Assembly: GCF_936916975.1 (NCBI RefSeq)
Contig: NZ_CAKZGO010000035.1
Span: 1-49,469 of the forward strand
DNA from: an uncultured Dongia sp.
GTDB taxonomy: Bacteria > Pseudomonadota > Alphaproteobacteria > Dongiales > Dongiaceae
Length of the DNA stretch: 49,469 nucleotides
Reading direction: 5' to 3'
Part shown: piece by piece, positions 7,545 through 16,427 of the stretch
Layout of the letters: each line of letters begins with the position of its first letter
Position numbering within the stretch: position 1 is the first letter of the stretch
The notes under the pieces: model-generated
Seen by the model: only the letters and a program-made list of their open reading frames with translations
Database searches by the model: none
Told to the model about the DNA's origin: nothing
Position numbers and translations under genes: made by a program

Positions 7545-9836
7545 CTATCGGCCGCGTTGCTGGAAGCGCACCAGAATCGATTTTGAGGCCGGCGTATCCG
7601 ACATCTCGCCGGCGGTGCCGATCGGCACCAGCACGTTGAGTTCCGGATAATAACCGGCGACACAGCCGCGCGGGATATCGTAGGGCACCAGGCGGAAATC
7701 CGCCGCGACACGCGACCTTCCATCGTCATGCACGCCAATGACATCGACGCGGTCGGCAACCTTGGCGCCGATGGCGTCGATATCCGCCTGATTCATGAAG
7801 ACGACATTGCGTTCGCCATAGATGCCGCGATAACGGTCGTTCATCCCATAAACGGTTGTGTTGTACTGGTCATGGGAGCGGAAGGTCTGCAGGACGAAGA
7901 CGTCTTTGTCGTGGCGCGCCGCCTGATGTTCGACCGCTTCAGGCAAGGCGCCTGCCCAGAAGGTGGCGCGGCCGGCCGGCGTCACCCATTCCCGCACCGC
8001 CGCGGTATTGCGCAGATAGAAGCCACGCGGCTTGCGGACGCGAATGTTGTAATCCTCGAAGCCCGGAAGAACGCGGGAGATATGGTCTCGGATGAGATCG
8101 TAATCATCGGCAAGTGCAGCCCAATCGACCTTGGCCGACCCTACGGTCGCTGCCGCCATGCCGGCGACGATGGCGACTTCTGAACGAAGCTCTAACGAGG
8201 CAGGTTCGTTGATGCCGCCGGAACCATGCACCATGCTCATCGAATCCTCGACCGTCACGATCTGGGAAACACCCTTGGAATTAAGATCGATTTCGGTCCG
8301 GCCAAGGCAAGGCAGGATAAAGCTCACCGCACCCGGCAGCAGATGCGAATGATTGAGCTTGGTGCCGATATGGACGGTGAGTTTCTGACGTCCCAGGATC
8401 TCCGCGACCAAAGCGCTGTCCGGCGTCGCGCGGGCAAAATTGCCGCCCAGGCCGATGAACGCCTGCGCACTGCCGTCCAGCATGGCGCCGATGGCGCCCA
8501 GCACATTGTTGCCATCGGCACGCGGCGGCTCGAAATCGAACTCGCGTGCCAGCGCATCCAGGAAGGCCGCCGGCGGTTTTTCATTGATACCGACCGTGCG
8601 GTCGCCCTGCACATTGCTGTGGCCACGCACGGGGCAGAGGCCGGCGCCGGGGCGGCCGAGATTGCCCCGCAGCAACATGAAGTTGGCGATCTCGCGGATC
8701 GTGATCACCGAATGGCGATGCTGTGTCACACCCATCGCCCAGGTGCAGATCACGTTCTTGGCACCGAGATAGATATTGGCCGCCCATTCGATCTCGGCCT
8801 GGGTGAGGCCGGACTGGTCCTCGATCTCGGCCCAGGAGGTGGCGTCGACGGCGGCGCGATAGGCCTCGAATTCGGCCGTATGCTGCCTCAGGAAATCATG
8901 GTCGAGCACGCTGGGCTTGCCGGCAGCCAGTGCCGCTGCATCGGCGGCGAAGACCGCCTTGCTCATGCCCCGGAACGCCGCCATGTCGCCGCCCATGCGC
9001 GGCTGCAGATAGTCGCTGGCGATGGCGGTGCTGCCGCCGCGCAGCATCTGCAATTTGTCCTGTGGATCGGAAAAGCGCTCCAACCCCCGTTCGCGGATCG
9101 GGTTGAAGACCACGATGCGCGCGCCCCGCATCGCCGCCTTGCGCAGATCGCCCAGCATGCGCGGGTGATTGGTGCCGGGATTCTGCCCGACGACGAAGAT
9201 CGCATCCGCCTGTTCGAAATCCGCCAGCGTCACCGTGCCCTTGCCGACGCCGATCGCCTGGCGCAAGGCGACGCCGCTCGCCTCGTGGCACATGTTCGAG
9301 CAATCGGGAAAATTATTGGTGCCATAGAGGCGGACGAATAGCTGATAAAGAAACGCCGCCTCATTGCTGGCACGACCCGAGGTATAGAATTCAGCGCGAT
9401 TGGGATGATCGAAGCCGTTAAGGACCCGGCCGATCTCGTTGAAAGCATCGTCCCAGGCGACGGGCAGATAGCGGTCGCTGGTGGCGTCATAGCGCAAGGG
9501 ATGTGTGAGGCGGCCCTGGTTTTCCAGGTCGTGATCCGACCATTGCCGCAGATCGCTCACCTTGTGCTGGGCAAAGAAATCCGGTGTCACGCGCTTGTCG
9601 GTCGCTTCCCAGCTGACTGCCTTGACGCCGTTCTCGCAGAATTCGAAGGAGGAGCCATGTTCCGGGTCGCCCCAGGCGCAGCCCGGGCAGTCGAAGCCGT
9701 CAGGCTGGTTGGCCTTGAGCATGGTCTTGGCACCGGCCAGGGGCGAGCCGCCAGCCAGCAGATGCTTGCCGCAGCTTTTCAAGGCACCCCAGCCGCCCGC
9801 TGCCTTGGACTTCTTGCCGATGAATTGCGAACTCAT
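7545..9836 (-). CDS. FdhF/YdeP-family molybdopterin oxidoreductase (formate dehydrogenase alpha-like)
   Basis: A 763-residue molybdopterin-guanine-dinucleotide enzyme. The start at 9836 is chosen because AAGGAG lies 10 bases upstream and the family typically opens with the AAGGWGALKSCGKHLL segment seen at residues 11-26. An N-terminal CPGC motif (DCPGCAWGDP) is followed by NMCHEASG, GQNPGTNHPRM and the cofactor-binding C-terminal domain with DIPRGCVAGYYPELN. There is no Tat signal, so it is cytoplasmic. YdeP proteins are implicated in acid resistance or formate oxidation, but the electron partner is not encoded nearby and the substrate is unproven. Confidence 0.85.
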   Translation of the reverse strand: MSSQFIGKKSKAAGGWGALKSCGKHLLAGGSPLAGAKTMLKANQPDGFDCPGCAWGDPEHGSSFEFCENGVKAVSWEATDKRVTPDFFAQHKVSDLRQWSDHDLENQGRLTHPLRYDATSDRYLPVAWDDAFNEIGRVLNGFDHPNRAEFYTSGRASNEAAFLYQLFVRLYGTNNFPDCSNMCHEASGVALRQAIGVGKGTVTLADFEQADAIFVVGQNPGTNHPRMLGDLRKAAMRGARIVVFNPIRERGLERFSDPQDKLQMLRGGSTAIASDYLQPRMGGDMAAFRGMSKAVFAADAAALAAGKPSVLDHDFLRQHTAEFEAYRAAVDATSWAEIEDQSGLTQAEIEWAANIYLGAKNVICTWAMGVTQHRHSVITIREIANFMLLRGNLGRPGAGLCPVRGHSNVQGDRTVGINEKPPAAFLDALAREFDFEPPRADGNNVLGAIGAMLDGSAQAFIGLGGNFARATPDSALVAEILGRQKLTVHIGTKLNHSHLLPGAVSFILPCLGRTEIDLNSKGVSQIVTVEDSMSMVHGSGGINEPASLELRSEVAIVAGMAAATVGSAKVDWAALADDYDLIRDHISRVLPGFEDYNIRVRKPRGFYLRNTAAVREWVTPAGRATFWAGALPEAVEHQAARHDKDVFVLQTFRSHDQYNTTVYGMNDRYRGIYGERNVVFMNQADIDAIGAKVADRVDVIGVHDDGRSRVAADFRLVPYDIPRGCVAGYYPELNVLVPIGTAGEMSDTPASKSILVRFQQRGR

Positions 9837-10020
9837 GTAGCGCCAGCTCCTTCGACCCTGAGCGGAAACAAGCGCCAGCGTCCGCGCGTGCATGGCACGC
9901 GTGCGGTCAGCGTTTCCGTCCCGTGATGGCTGGAGCTTCGTGAAATGCGGCGGGTCGGCGTGATCTGGCAACCGATCTCAAGACGCGCGCAGTGAGCTTG
10001 GCTTCTTCTTGTTGGCCGTC

Positions 10021-10048
10021 AATATAGCTGGCGGGCGCCACCTTCCAA
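10021..10048 (-). promoter_or_regulatory. Candidate promoter for the YdeP-type oxidoreductase
   Basis: On the minus strand TTGGAA (10048-10043) is followed after 16 bp by TATATT (10026-10021). Transcription would begin near 10014, leaving a leader of about 180 nt. The -10 is good and the -35 moderate. Confidence 0.4.
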
Positions 10049-10106
10049 GTCAAATCGCGACGCAAGCGCACACGATTGCGTCAAAATATGTTCTTGGAAC
10101 AAGCAC

Positions 10107-10148
10107 TTGATAAGCCACCGCAACGTCGTGATCAGCGGCGCTTATCAA
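10107..10148 (-). terminator. Hairpin after parC, possible terminator
   Basis: The arms TTGATAAGC and GCTTATCAA pair perfectly over 9 bp, and an inner CCGC/GCGG pair extends the stem around a 13-base loop. It starts 16 bp past the parC stop. No U-run follows on the minus strand, so it may stabilise the 3' end rather than terminate on its own. Confidence 0.45.
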
Positions 10149-10163
10149 AACTCTCGAATGGCC

Positions 10164-12407
10164 CTACCCGAACTTGTTGGCTTTCGGGAAGCCGGTGGGC
10201 GGCAGGCGACCGGCCTGGGCGCGCTCGCCGATCCAGTCCTTGAGGTTGCTGTGGGTCTCGGTCCGGATCTTGTCGCCGAGGCGCCAGGTCAGCCCATCCG
10301 CCTTGGTATAGACCTTGGCATCGGACAGACCGCCATCCTTGTATTTCTGCAGCATGACACCCCGACCACGGGTCATCTCCGGCACTTCATTGAGCTTGAA
10401 GATCAGCAGTTTTCTGTTGTCGCCGATCACCGCCAGCATGTCGCCATCAGCCGGCACGCAGACATTAGCCTCGATCCCCTCGGGCACGGAAAGAACCTGC
10501 CTTCCGTTCTTGGTCTGGGCGATGATCTCGTCGGTCGACACCACGAAGCCGCGCCCGTCATGGGCCGCTACCAGCAGTTTCGACCCAGGCTTATGGATCA
10601 TCATGGCGACGATGTCATGCTCGTTGCCGAGATCGACATAGAGGCGCACGGGTTCGCCGTGGCCGCGACCGCCGGGCAGCTTGTCGCAGGGTATCGTATA
10701 GAATTTGCCATTGGTGGCGAAGATCACCAGCTTGTCGGTCGTTTCCGCCTGCAGCTGGAATTTCGCCCAATCGCCTTCTTTGAACTTGATCTCGGCGCCC
10801 GGCTCGACATGGCCTTTGAGCGCACGGATCCAGCCTTTCGATGAGCAAACCACGGTGATCGGCTCGCGCTCGATCATGGCTTCCAGCGGAATGATCATGG
10901 CCGACGGCGCTTCGCCCAGTTCCGTGCGGCGCTTGCCCAGGGCCGTCTTCGGGCCGTAGAGCTTCTTCAGTTCCTGAACCTCGGTGCCGATCGATTCCCA
11001 TTGCTTGTCGTCGGAGGCGAGCAGGCTTTGCAGGGTCTTGCGCTCGGCCGAGAGTTCCTTGTGCTCGCCTTTGATCTCCATTTCCTCGAGCTTGCGCAAC
11101 GCCTTCAAGCGCATGTTGAGGATGGCGTCGGCCTGGGTGTCGCTGAGCTTCCACTTCTTCATCATGACGGCCTTGGGCTCGTCTTCGAAGCGGATGATGC
11201 GGATCACCTCGTCGAGATTGAGATAGGCGATGAGATAGCCGTCGAGAATCTCCAAGCGCCGCTCGATTTCGGAGAGACGGTATTTCGAGCGCCGCTGCAG
11301 CACGACGCGGCGATGGTCGAGATAAGCCTGCAGCACTTCCGGCAAACCCATGACGCGCGGCGTCTGGTTGGCATCCAGCGCATTCATGTTGAGGCTGAAG
11401 CGCGTCTCCAGATCGGTCTGGCGGAACAGTTGTTCCATGAGATGTGCCGGATCAATCGTGCGCGATTTCGGCGTCAGCACCAGGCGGATATCGGTCGTCG
11501 ATTCATCGTTGATGTCGTCGAGAAAGGGCAGCTTCTTGTCCTGCAGCAGCTCGGCGATCTTCTCGATGAGGCGCGACTTCGCCACCTGATAGGGGATCTC
11601 GGTGACGACGATCTGGTAGCCGCCGCCCTTCAGCTCCTCGCGCTCCCATTTTGCGCGCAGGCGGAACGAGCCGCGGCCGGTGCGATAAGCCTCGACGATG
11701 GTCTCGCGCGTTTCGCAGAGCAGGCCGCCGGTCGGGAAGTCCGGCCCCGGCATCAAATTCACCAGCGTCTCGATCCGCGCATTGGGCGTTTTCAGAAGAT
11801 GCGCCAGGCAATCGCAGATTTCGGCCACGTTATGGGGCGGGATGCTGGTCGCCATACCGACCGCGATGCCCTGCGACCCGTTGGCGAGCAGATTGGGGAA
11901 GGCCGCCGGCAGCAAGGTCGGTTCCAGATTTTCGCCGTCATAGGACGGGCGGAAATCGACCGTGTCCTCATCCATGTTCTGCAGCATGAGGGCCGCAGCT
12001 TCCGTGAGCCGCGCTTCGGTGTAGCGCATGGCCGCCGGGTTATCGCCGTCGATCGAGCCGAAATTGCCCTGGCCTTCGACCATCGGATAGCGGACCGCGA
12101 AATCCTGCGCCAAGCGCACCATGGCGTCATAGATCGACGCATCGCCATGGGGGTGGAACTTACCCATGACATCACCGACGACGCGGGCGGACTTCTTGAA
12201 ACCGGAGCCGGGATCCAGCCGCAGCTGCCGCATCGAATAGAGGATGCGGCGATGGACCGGCTTCAACCCGTCGCGCACATCGGGCAGCGACCGGGACATG
12301 ATGGTGGAGAGCGCATAGGACAGATAGCGCTCGCCCAGGGCTTCGGCGAGGTTGGTCAGTTTGATTTCGCCCACGGGTTGCGGGGTGGGTGCGGCTTTTT
12401 TGGCCAT
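10164..12407 (-). CDS. parC: DNA topoisomerase IV subunit A
   Basis: ParC is the DNA-cutting subunit that, with ParE, unlinks daughter chromosomes. The 747-residue product has the GyrA/ParC catalytic core: [12 protein letters not shown], the quinolone-region segment [16 protein letters not shown], and [11 protein letters not shown] with the active-site tyrosine. A reduced C-terminal beta-pinwheel and lack of the GyrA box favour ParC over GyrA. The residue matching E. coli ParC Ser80 is Ala. It lies close to recO, where it is usually found in this group, but separated here by four inserted genes. Confidence 0.93.
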   Translation of the reverse strand: MAKKAAPTPQPVGEIKLTNLAEALGERYLSYALSTIMSRSLPDVRDGLKPVHRRILYSMRQLRLDPGSGFKKSARVVGDVMGKFHPHGDASIYDAMVRLAQDFAVRYPMVEGQGNFGSIDGDNPAAMRYTEARLTEAAALMLQNMDEDTVDFRPSYDGENLEPTLLPAAFPNLLANGSQGIAVGMATSIPPHNVAEICDCLAHLLKTPNARIETLVNLMPGPDFPTGGLLCETRETIVEAYRTGRGSFRLRAKWEREELKGGGYQIVVTEIPYQVAKSRLIEKIAELLQDKKLPFLDDINDESTTDIRLVLTPKSRTIDPAHLMEQLFRQTDLETRFSLNMNALDANQTPRVMGLPEVLQAYLDHRRVVLQRRSKYRLSEIERRLEILDGYLIAYLNLDEVIRIIRFEDEPKAVMMKKWKLSDTQADAILNMRLKALRKLEEMEIKGEHKELSAERKTLQSLLASDDKQWESIGTEVQELKKLYGPKTALGKRRTELGEAPSAMIIPLEAMIEREPITVVCSSKGWIRALKGHVEPGAEIKFKEGDWAKFQLQAETTDKLVIFATNGKFYTIPCDKLPGGRGHGEPVRLYVDLGNEHDIVAMMIHKPGSKLLVAAHDGRGFVVSTDEIIAQTKNGRQVLSVPEGIEANVCVPADGDMLAVIGDNRKLLIFKLNEVPEMTRGRGVMLQKYKDGGLSDAKVYTKADGLTWRLGDKIRTETHSNLKDWIGERAQAGRLPPTGFPKANKFG

Positions 12408-12461
12408 GCGGATAATCTACTTTCGAGCTGGCAAGGGATGGCAGTGCACGATTCGGGCGCC

Positions 12462-12489
12462 ATCCTAGGCAGCATCGGCCTCGCGTCAA
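12462..12489 (-). promoter_or_regulatory. Candidate promoter for parC
   Basis: On the minus strand TTGACG (12489-12484), 16 bp, then TAGGAT (12467-12462). It lies about 55 bp before parC, in the gap after the GNAT gene, so parC may be transcribed independently of the inserted genes. Confidence 0.45.
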
Positions 12490-12547
12490 GCCCACGCCAA
12501 CGCTTTCTTAGGCAGCGCGATCAAGGTGTTAGGAAGCCATCCCGCGC

Positions 12548-13093
12548 TCAGAGCTGATCCAGCATCAGCTGCCGGTGCTGTTTGGGGTGCGACTCGTGCC
12601 CGATCCTGAGGGCGTCCTGCTCCAGGCCGAACACCACGAAGCCCAGCCGATCATAAAGCTGTTCGGCGGCCGGGTTGGGAATGGTCAGCGTCAGTTGGAT
12701 CTGCCGCATGCCGGCCAGGTTGCGCGCATAGTCGATGACGTCGACCATCAGCGCCGTGGCAACACCCTGACCTTGCCAATCGGGCGCCACCGACAGGCCG
12801 ATCACCTGACCGATATGCTGGCGCTTGGCGCCGGCCTCGCGCCTGAAGCCGACCGCGCCGATGAGCTGGCCCTGCACGTCGAAGGCACCCTGCCAGCGAT
12901 TGAGCGGCGTGGGGTTGAGCCGGCGTTCCGAGCTCGCCAGCGGCTTCAATGATTCCTCGCCCGCATCGGCGCGAAACAAAGTTGGATACAGGCGCAGATT
13001 GCTGAGCCGGAAGGTCCGATATTGCGCGGCATCCGATGGCAGCAGCAGCCGCAGGGAAAATCCGCCAGCGCTGGGCCTGTCCGGCGCGCGCAT
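12548..13093 (-). CDS. GNAT-family N-acetyltransferase
   Basis: A 181-residue acetyltransferase that would transfer acetyl from acetyl-CoA to an amine of unknown identity. The acetyl-CoA binding motif A is clear as VIGLSVAPDWQGQGVATALM, with the conserved Q-x-x-G-x-G/A core, followed by IPNPAAEQLYDRLGFVVFG, the usual motif B region. ATG 13093 is chosen because it begins 2 bp after the stop codon of the upstream oxidoreductase gene, suggesting a two-gene operon. The frame stays open further upstream but inside that gene. Confidence 0.85.
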   Translation of the reverse strand: MRAPDRPSAGGFSLRLLLPSDAAQYRTFRLSNLRLYPTLFRADAGEESLKPLASSERRLNPTPLNRWQGAFDVQGQLIGAVGFRREAGAKRQHIGQVIGLSVAPDWQGQGVATALMVDVIDYARNLAGMRQIQLTLTIPNPAAEQLYDRLGFVVFGLEQDALRIGHESHPKQHRQLMLDQL

Positions 13094-13095
13094 GA

Positions 13096-14337
13096 TCAGA
13101 ACCGATCGATACGGAAGGGTTGCATGTCGAGCCCCGGATCGCGGTTCGCGACGAGGTCGGAGATGATGCGCCCGGTGACCGGCCCCAAGGTGAGGCCGAT
13201 ATGGCCATGTCCGAAACCGAAATAGGTGTTCTTGAAGCGCCCGCCCTGGCTGATCACTGGCACCGAATCCGGCATCGAGGGACGGAAGCCCATCCAATCG
13301 GTGCGGCCGGTCTCGTCCATCTCACCGAACATGCGTCGGCCATGCTTCATCAATTTCTCGGCACGGGCGTAGTTGGGTGCCGCCTCCAGGCCGCCGAGTT
13401 CCACCGTGCCGGCAAAGCGCAGGCCGACATCGAGCGGCGTGATGGCAAAGGAATGATCGCCGGAATAGAGCGGCATGCGCGGGCGTTTCTCCGCACGCGG
13501 CAGGGTTACGTGATAGCCGCGCTCGGTGTCCAGCGGCACATTGTGGCCGAGCATCTGGCTGAGTTTCTTCGACCAGGCACCGGCCGCAACCACCACTGCA
13601 TCGCACGCATAGGCTTTGCCCCCGGCGCGCACGGCGGTGGGACCATCGGCCCCGATCTCAAAACCCTCGACCGGCGCCTGCACCAGCGTGCCGCCTTGCG
13701 CCACAAACTGGTTGGCGAGGCGCTGCACCAGCGCGAAATTGTCGGTCACATAGCTGTTCTCAGGGTAATAGACCGCATGGCGATAGATCGGCTGCAGGCT
13801 GGGCTCGAACTGCCGGATCTCTTCCTGTTTCAGGACCTGGAACTTCACGCCGCGCCGCGTCTGCAGGTCGAGATCCCACTGATAGCTTTTGAATTTTTCG
13901 TCACCCTCAAAGACACCGAGCCAGCCGGTATCCTTGATCATCAGCGATTGCCCGGCCAAGGCCGCCAGTTCCTTATGCGCGGCCAGCGCCTGCACCAGGG
14001 CGGAGCGTAGGGTGATCGAGATCTGCTCGACGCGTTTTTCCGAACTCGCCGCCACGAAGCGCAGCAGCCAGGGCGCGATCTTCGGCAGATAGGACCAGCG
14101 GATGGCAAGCGGTCCCAGCGGGTCCATCAGCATCTTCGGCACATCCCACAGCACGCCGGGCGTTGCGACCGGCACGCAGGATTCCGTGGCGATGACCGCG
14201 GCATTGCCCTTCGACGTTCCCTCGCCAGGTCCGACCTTGTCTATCACCGTGACGCGGTGGCCGTCCTTTTGCAGATAGAGGGCGGTGGAAATGCCGACGA
14301 TGCCGGCGCCGATAACGATGAAATGGCGGTTGCCCAT
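13096..14337 (-). CDS. DadA/DAO-family FAD-dependent amino acid oxidoreductase
   Basis: A 413-residue flavoprotein with the Rossmann FAD motif FIVIGAGIVGISTALYLQKD at its N-terminus and the family C-terminus (DWMGFRPSMPDSVPVISQGG, then FGHGHIGLTLGPVTGRIISD). It most resembles D-amino acid dehydrogenase small subunit, which oxidises D-amino acids to 2-oxo acids and passes electrons to the respiratory chain. The start at 14337 matches the family; a ribosome-binding site is weak (CAGGGG). It is co-directional with the GNAT gene. Exact substrate is unproven; sarcosine or hydroxyproline oxidases are alternatives. Confidence 0.83.
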   Translation of the reverse strand: MGNRHFIVIGAGIVGISTALYLQKDGHRVTVIDKVGPGEGTSKGNAAVIATESCVPVATPGVLWDVPKMLMDPLGPLAIRWSYLPKIAPWLLRFVAASSEKRVEQISITLRSALVQALAAHKELAALAGQSLMIKDTGWLGVFEGDEKFKSYQWDLDLQTRRGVKFQVLKQEEIRQFEPSLQPIYRHAVYYPENSYVTDNFALVQRLANQFVAQGGTLVQAPVEGFEIGADGPTAVRAGGKAYACDAVVVAAGAWSKKLSQMLGHNVPLDTERGYHVTLPRAEKRPRMPLYSGDHSFAITPLDVGLRFAGTVELGGLEAAPNYARAEKLMKHGRRMFGEMDETGRTDWMGFRPSMPDSVPVISQGGRFKNTYFGFGHGHIGLTLGPVTGRIISDLVANRDPGLDMQPFRIDRF

Positions 14338-14370
14338 GATGCCCCTGGCAATGACCTGTTGCAGTGCCGG

Positions 14371-14399
14371 AGCATGGCGAAGCAGCGAGGCCAAATCAA
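14371..14399 (-). promoter_or_regulatory. Weak candidate promoter for the DadA-like gene
   Basis: On the minus strand TTGATT (14399-14394), 17 bp, CATGCT (14376-14371). The spacing is ideal but the -10 is poor. It would start transcription very close to the DadA-like start codon region, between it and the immunity gene. Confidence 0.3.
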
Positions 14400-14449
14400 G
14401 GCCGCGGTAGGCCGATGATCCATTTGCCCCGCATTGACCGATCGAGATC

Positions 14450-14502
14450 TTAGATTTTGGCCTAGGATTAGATTTAGCCCGGGATTAGATTTTGGCCTGG
14501 GA
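14450..14502. repeat. Three tandem copies of an 18-bp unit spanning the immunity gene stop codon
   Basis: Units 14450-14467, 14468-14484 and 14485-14502 all begin TTAGATTT; the first and third differ at one base (TTAGATTTTGGCCTAGGA and TTAGATTTTGGCCTGGGA) and the middle is 17 bp and more diverged. The third unit contains the last codons and stop of the immunity gene, so the gene's end has been copied downstream twice. Confidence 0.85.
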
Positions 14503-14826
14503 TTCGGCCGATAGCTTGATAGCAAGCCCCTCTTGCAGGCCTTGCCGCAGCGTTCGCAATAACGCCAACACGTCGTCGTCGGTTTGAAGGATGTAGTTCA
14601 TCATGTCTTCAAAATGCTCACGGCCAACTGGCAATTGTTGGCAAGCGCGGTCGATTTCCTGAATCGCCGCACGCAACCGCGCGAGGTCATTTTCTCGAAC
14701 GAACAACTTGATGGTACCGCCAATGCGGTCCTGGCCAAATGAACCCGAATGCACGTTGATGTCCGTCATCAGATCGGTAAGCGTCGGGAAGTTCTTTCCC
14801 ATGAACTCATAGACATCCATAGTCAT
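14485..14826 (-). CDS. Candidate immunity protein for the RNase A-like toxin
   Basis: A 113-residue cytosolic, acidic, mostly helical protein (MTMDVYEFMGKNFPTLTDLM). No family is recognised from sequence alone; the assignment rests on context: it starts 28 bp downstream of the toxin stop, on the same strand, behind its own GAGGA site 7 bases before ATG 14826. Small acidic proteins directly after a toxin domain are normally the cognate inhibitors. It could alternatively be an unrelated hypothetical protein. Confidence 0.65.
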   Translation of the reverse strand: MTMDVYEFMGKNFPTLTDLMTDINVHSGSFGQDRIGGTIKLFVRENDLARLRAAIQEIDRACQQLPVGREHFEDMMNYILQTDDDVLALLRTLRQGLQEGLAIKLSAESQAKI

Positions 14827-14854
14827 CTTTCGATCCTCGCATTTTTGCCGATGC

Positions 14855-16366
14855 TCACGGTCTTTCACTCGGATAGGCCGTAAAAAAGTAGAAGCCGCCT
14901 TGGTCGTCCTTCTTTAGGACAATCTGCGCACGGGATCGTGGCATGACCGTTCCATCCTTCAAGACAGTTGTACCAACTGGAGTCTTGCTCTCATAGGCCA
15001 GAAACAATGTTTGGCGGGAGGGATCTTTCATCCAGGCAATGATTGTCGTTTGATTGTGTTTCACCCCATCGAGAACAACTTTCTCCATCGTCTCATAGTC
15101 GGTAAAACTTGACGATCCGGTGATATGTGGTTCGCCCGTATAGCGAGCCAGCAATTCTTCTTTCGTCTTCCCGACATGCTTTGAAATGACGTGGCCGTCA
15201 CGCCCCTCATTGCCTCTGATGGGTCTTGTTAGATAGATATCCAGTGCCGCGGGATCGTCAGGGTCGAAGCGCGGCGTCAGTACCTCTGATTCAGACTTCG
15301 TCAGGGCCGCATCGGCATCTGTTCTGGCGATACCCGCTGCATCGTCTGCTTTGTTTGCGACTTTTGCCTCAACCTTCGCAGCCGTCTCAAGGGCCTCGTC
15401 GATCTTGTTGATGCTGCTGGCGACGCTGGGGACAAAGGGCAAAATGCCGAGCGCCGTCATACCCGCGTTGCCAAGCGTGAGCTTGCTTGGATCGTTCAGG
15501 TACATCTGGATATCGCCACCCAACCCAAGTGCATCGCCGGCGCCCGGGACGAGCTGCGGAAGAGATTCGATCACCGTACCGATGACGCCGGATCGATCGC
15601 GCGCCTCCTGCGTCCGTGCTTTCTGGCTCGCGATGTTTTTATCGTAGTTCGGGCCGAATTCGCCGCCGCTCAGAGATGCTATGGCGGCGTCGCCGGCGGC
15701 GGCAACATTGTCGGCGTAACCAAGAGTCAATCCATTGGCGAGTAGGCGGATGCCGTCATCGATGTGTTGTAATGCTTCCTCCGGCGAGAGGTAGCCGGCT
15801 TCCTTCTGCGCTGCCGCCATATGCGCAAACCTGCCGAAGCCCGTCGGCGTCTTGGCTGCGGCTTTACCCGCTGGCGGTTTGGCGGCCAAAGCAGACGGCT
15901 GCTCGTTATCATTGGCAATTTTGGCAGGCGTCGTCTGCTGTGGTGCTTGGATGGCGGCAAACTGCGCAGCCACATCCGCCTCGCCCGGCATATCCGGTCC
16001 CGTGAGATCGTCGATCTTTACGCCACGCAGCGCTCGTAAACGATGATCGCGCACGTCTTGTGGTTCGACCGTATAGGCATTGCTGAAGCGATACTGCCCA
16101 TCGGGGCCACGGAAATAGGGTGGGGTGGCGCCAGCGAGATTGTTCAGCACCAGATCGCGGGTCTTGTCGTCGACCGGCGTGCCACGGTGCCAGTCCTTGG
16201 CGCTGACGCCGCTGCGATAGGCTTCAATCGCCCATTGCCGTTCCGAGTCAGGCGAGGCGAATTTGAATTGGCCATCCTGCCAGTCGCCCAATTGGGATTC
16301 GCCCAATTGGGATTCCCGGGCTGTTTTGGCCTGGACGTTTCGTTTTGGACCGCTCAACGGGGGCAT
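14855..16366 (-). CDS. Polymorphic toxin with C-terminal bacterial RNase A-like (CdiA-CT type) domain
   Basis: A 503-residue protein. Residues about 370-503 match the RNase A-like toxin domain of contact-inhibition proteins: GHVISKHVGKTKEELLARY, SSFTDYETMEKVV, TTIIAWMKD and the terminal VLKKDDQGGFYFFTAYPSE, with candidate catalytic His in GHVISKH. Upstream (about 195-310) is a GLTLGYADNVAAAGDAAIAS to GDALGLGGDIQMYLNDPS segment of a kind I associate with phage-encoded proteins. There is no signal peptide, haemagglutinin repeat, PAAR or Rhs region, so the export route is unknown. Start ATG 16366 has GGAG 8 bases upstream. Residues 19-28 contain a duplicated ESQLG. Confidence 0.78.
   Translation of the reverse strand: MPPLSGPKRNVQAKTARESQLGESQLGDWQDGQFKFASPDSERQWAIEAYRSGVSAKDWHRGTPVDDKTRDLVLNNLAGATPPYFRGPDGQYRFSNAYTVEPQDVRDHRLRALRGVKIDDLTGPDMPGEADVAAQFAAIQAPQQTTPAKIANDNEQPSALAAKPPAGKAAAKTPTGFGRFAHMAAAQKEAGYLSPEEALQHIDDGIRLLANGLTLGYADNVAAAGDAAIASLSGGEFGPNYDKNIASQKARTQEARDRSGVIGTVIESLPQLVPGAGDALGLGGDIQMYLNDPSKLTLGNAGMTALGILPFVPSVASSINKIDEALETAAKVEAKVANKADDAAGIARTDADAALTKSESEVLTPRFDPDDPAALDIYLTRPIRGNEGRDGHVISKHVGKTKEELLARYTGEPHITGSSSFTDYETMEKVVLDGVKHNQTTIIAWMKDPSRQTLFLAYESKTPVGTTVLKDGTVMPRSRAQIVLKKDDQGGFYFFTAYPSERP
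16286..16315. repeat. Perfect 15-bp tandem duplication in the toxin 5' end
   Basis: GCCCAATTGGGATTC occurs twice in a row (16286-16300 and 16301-16315), adding five in-frame residues (ESQLG) near the toxin N-terminus. Confidence 0.95.
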
Positions 16367-16394
16367 CGGCGTTGCTCCACTTTGTCACGCAAAA

Positions 16395-16418
16395 TTACGT
16401 ATAACATATATTACGTAA
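16395..16418. promoter_or_regulatory. Operator-like inverted repeat over the toxin -10 box
   Basis: Half sites TTACGTATA (plus strand, 16395 onward) and ATTACGTAA (ending 16418) form an imperfect 24-bp palindrome overlapping the -10 and spacer. A repressor bound here would block the promoter. No adjacent regulator gene is seen; the immunity protein or an unlinked factor could bind. Confidence 0.45.
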
Positions 16419-16427
16419 ATCTGTCAA
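16399..16427 (-). promoter_or_regulatory. Near-consensus promoter of the toxin-immunity pair
   Basis: On the minus strand a perfect TTGACA (16427-16422) is followed after 17 bp by TTATAC (16404-16399). The region is markedly AT-rich against its neighbours. It lies in the 90-bp gap between recO and the toxin, so the pair has its own strong promoter. Confidence 0.7.

Larger units (their letters stand above)
9837..10163. other. Non-coding region between parC and the oxidoreductase gene
   Basis: These 327 bases contain a hairpin directly after parC and a candidate promoter for the oxidoreductase. An open frame running upstream of 9836 has no ribosome-binding site at its first start and no family resemblance. 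No RNA gene is recognised. Confidence 0.55.

Noticed and set aside
14855-16366. Full CdiA or Rhs toxin
   Set aside because: The protein is only 503 residues, with no signal peptide, haemagglutinin or YD repeats.
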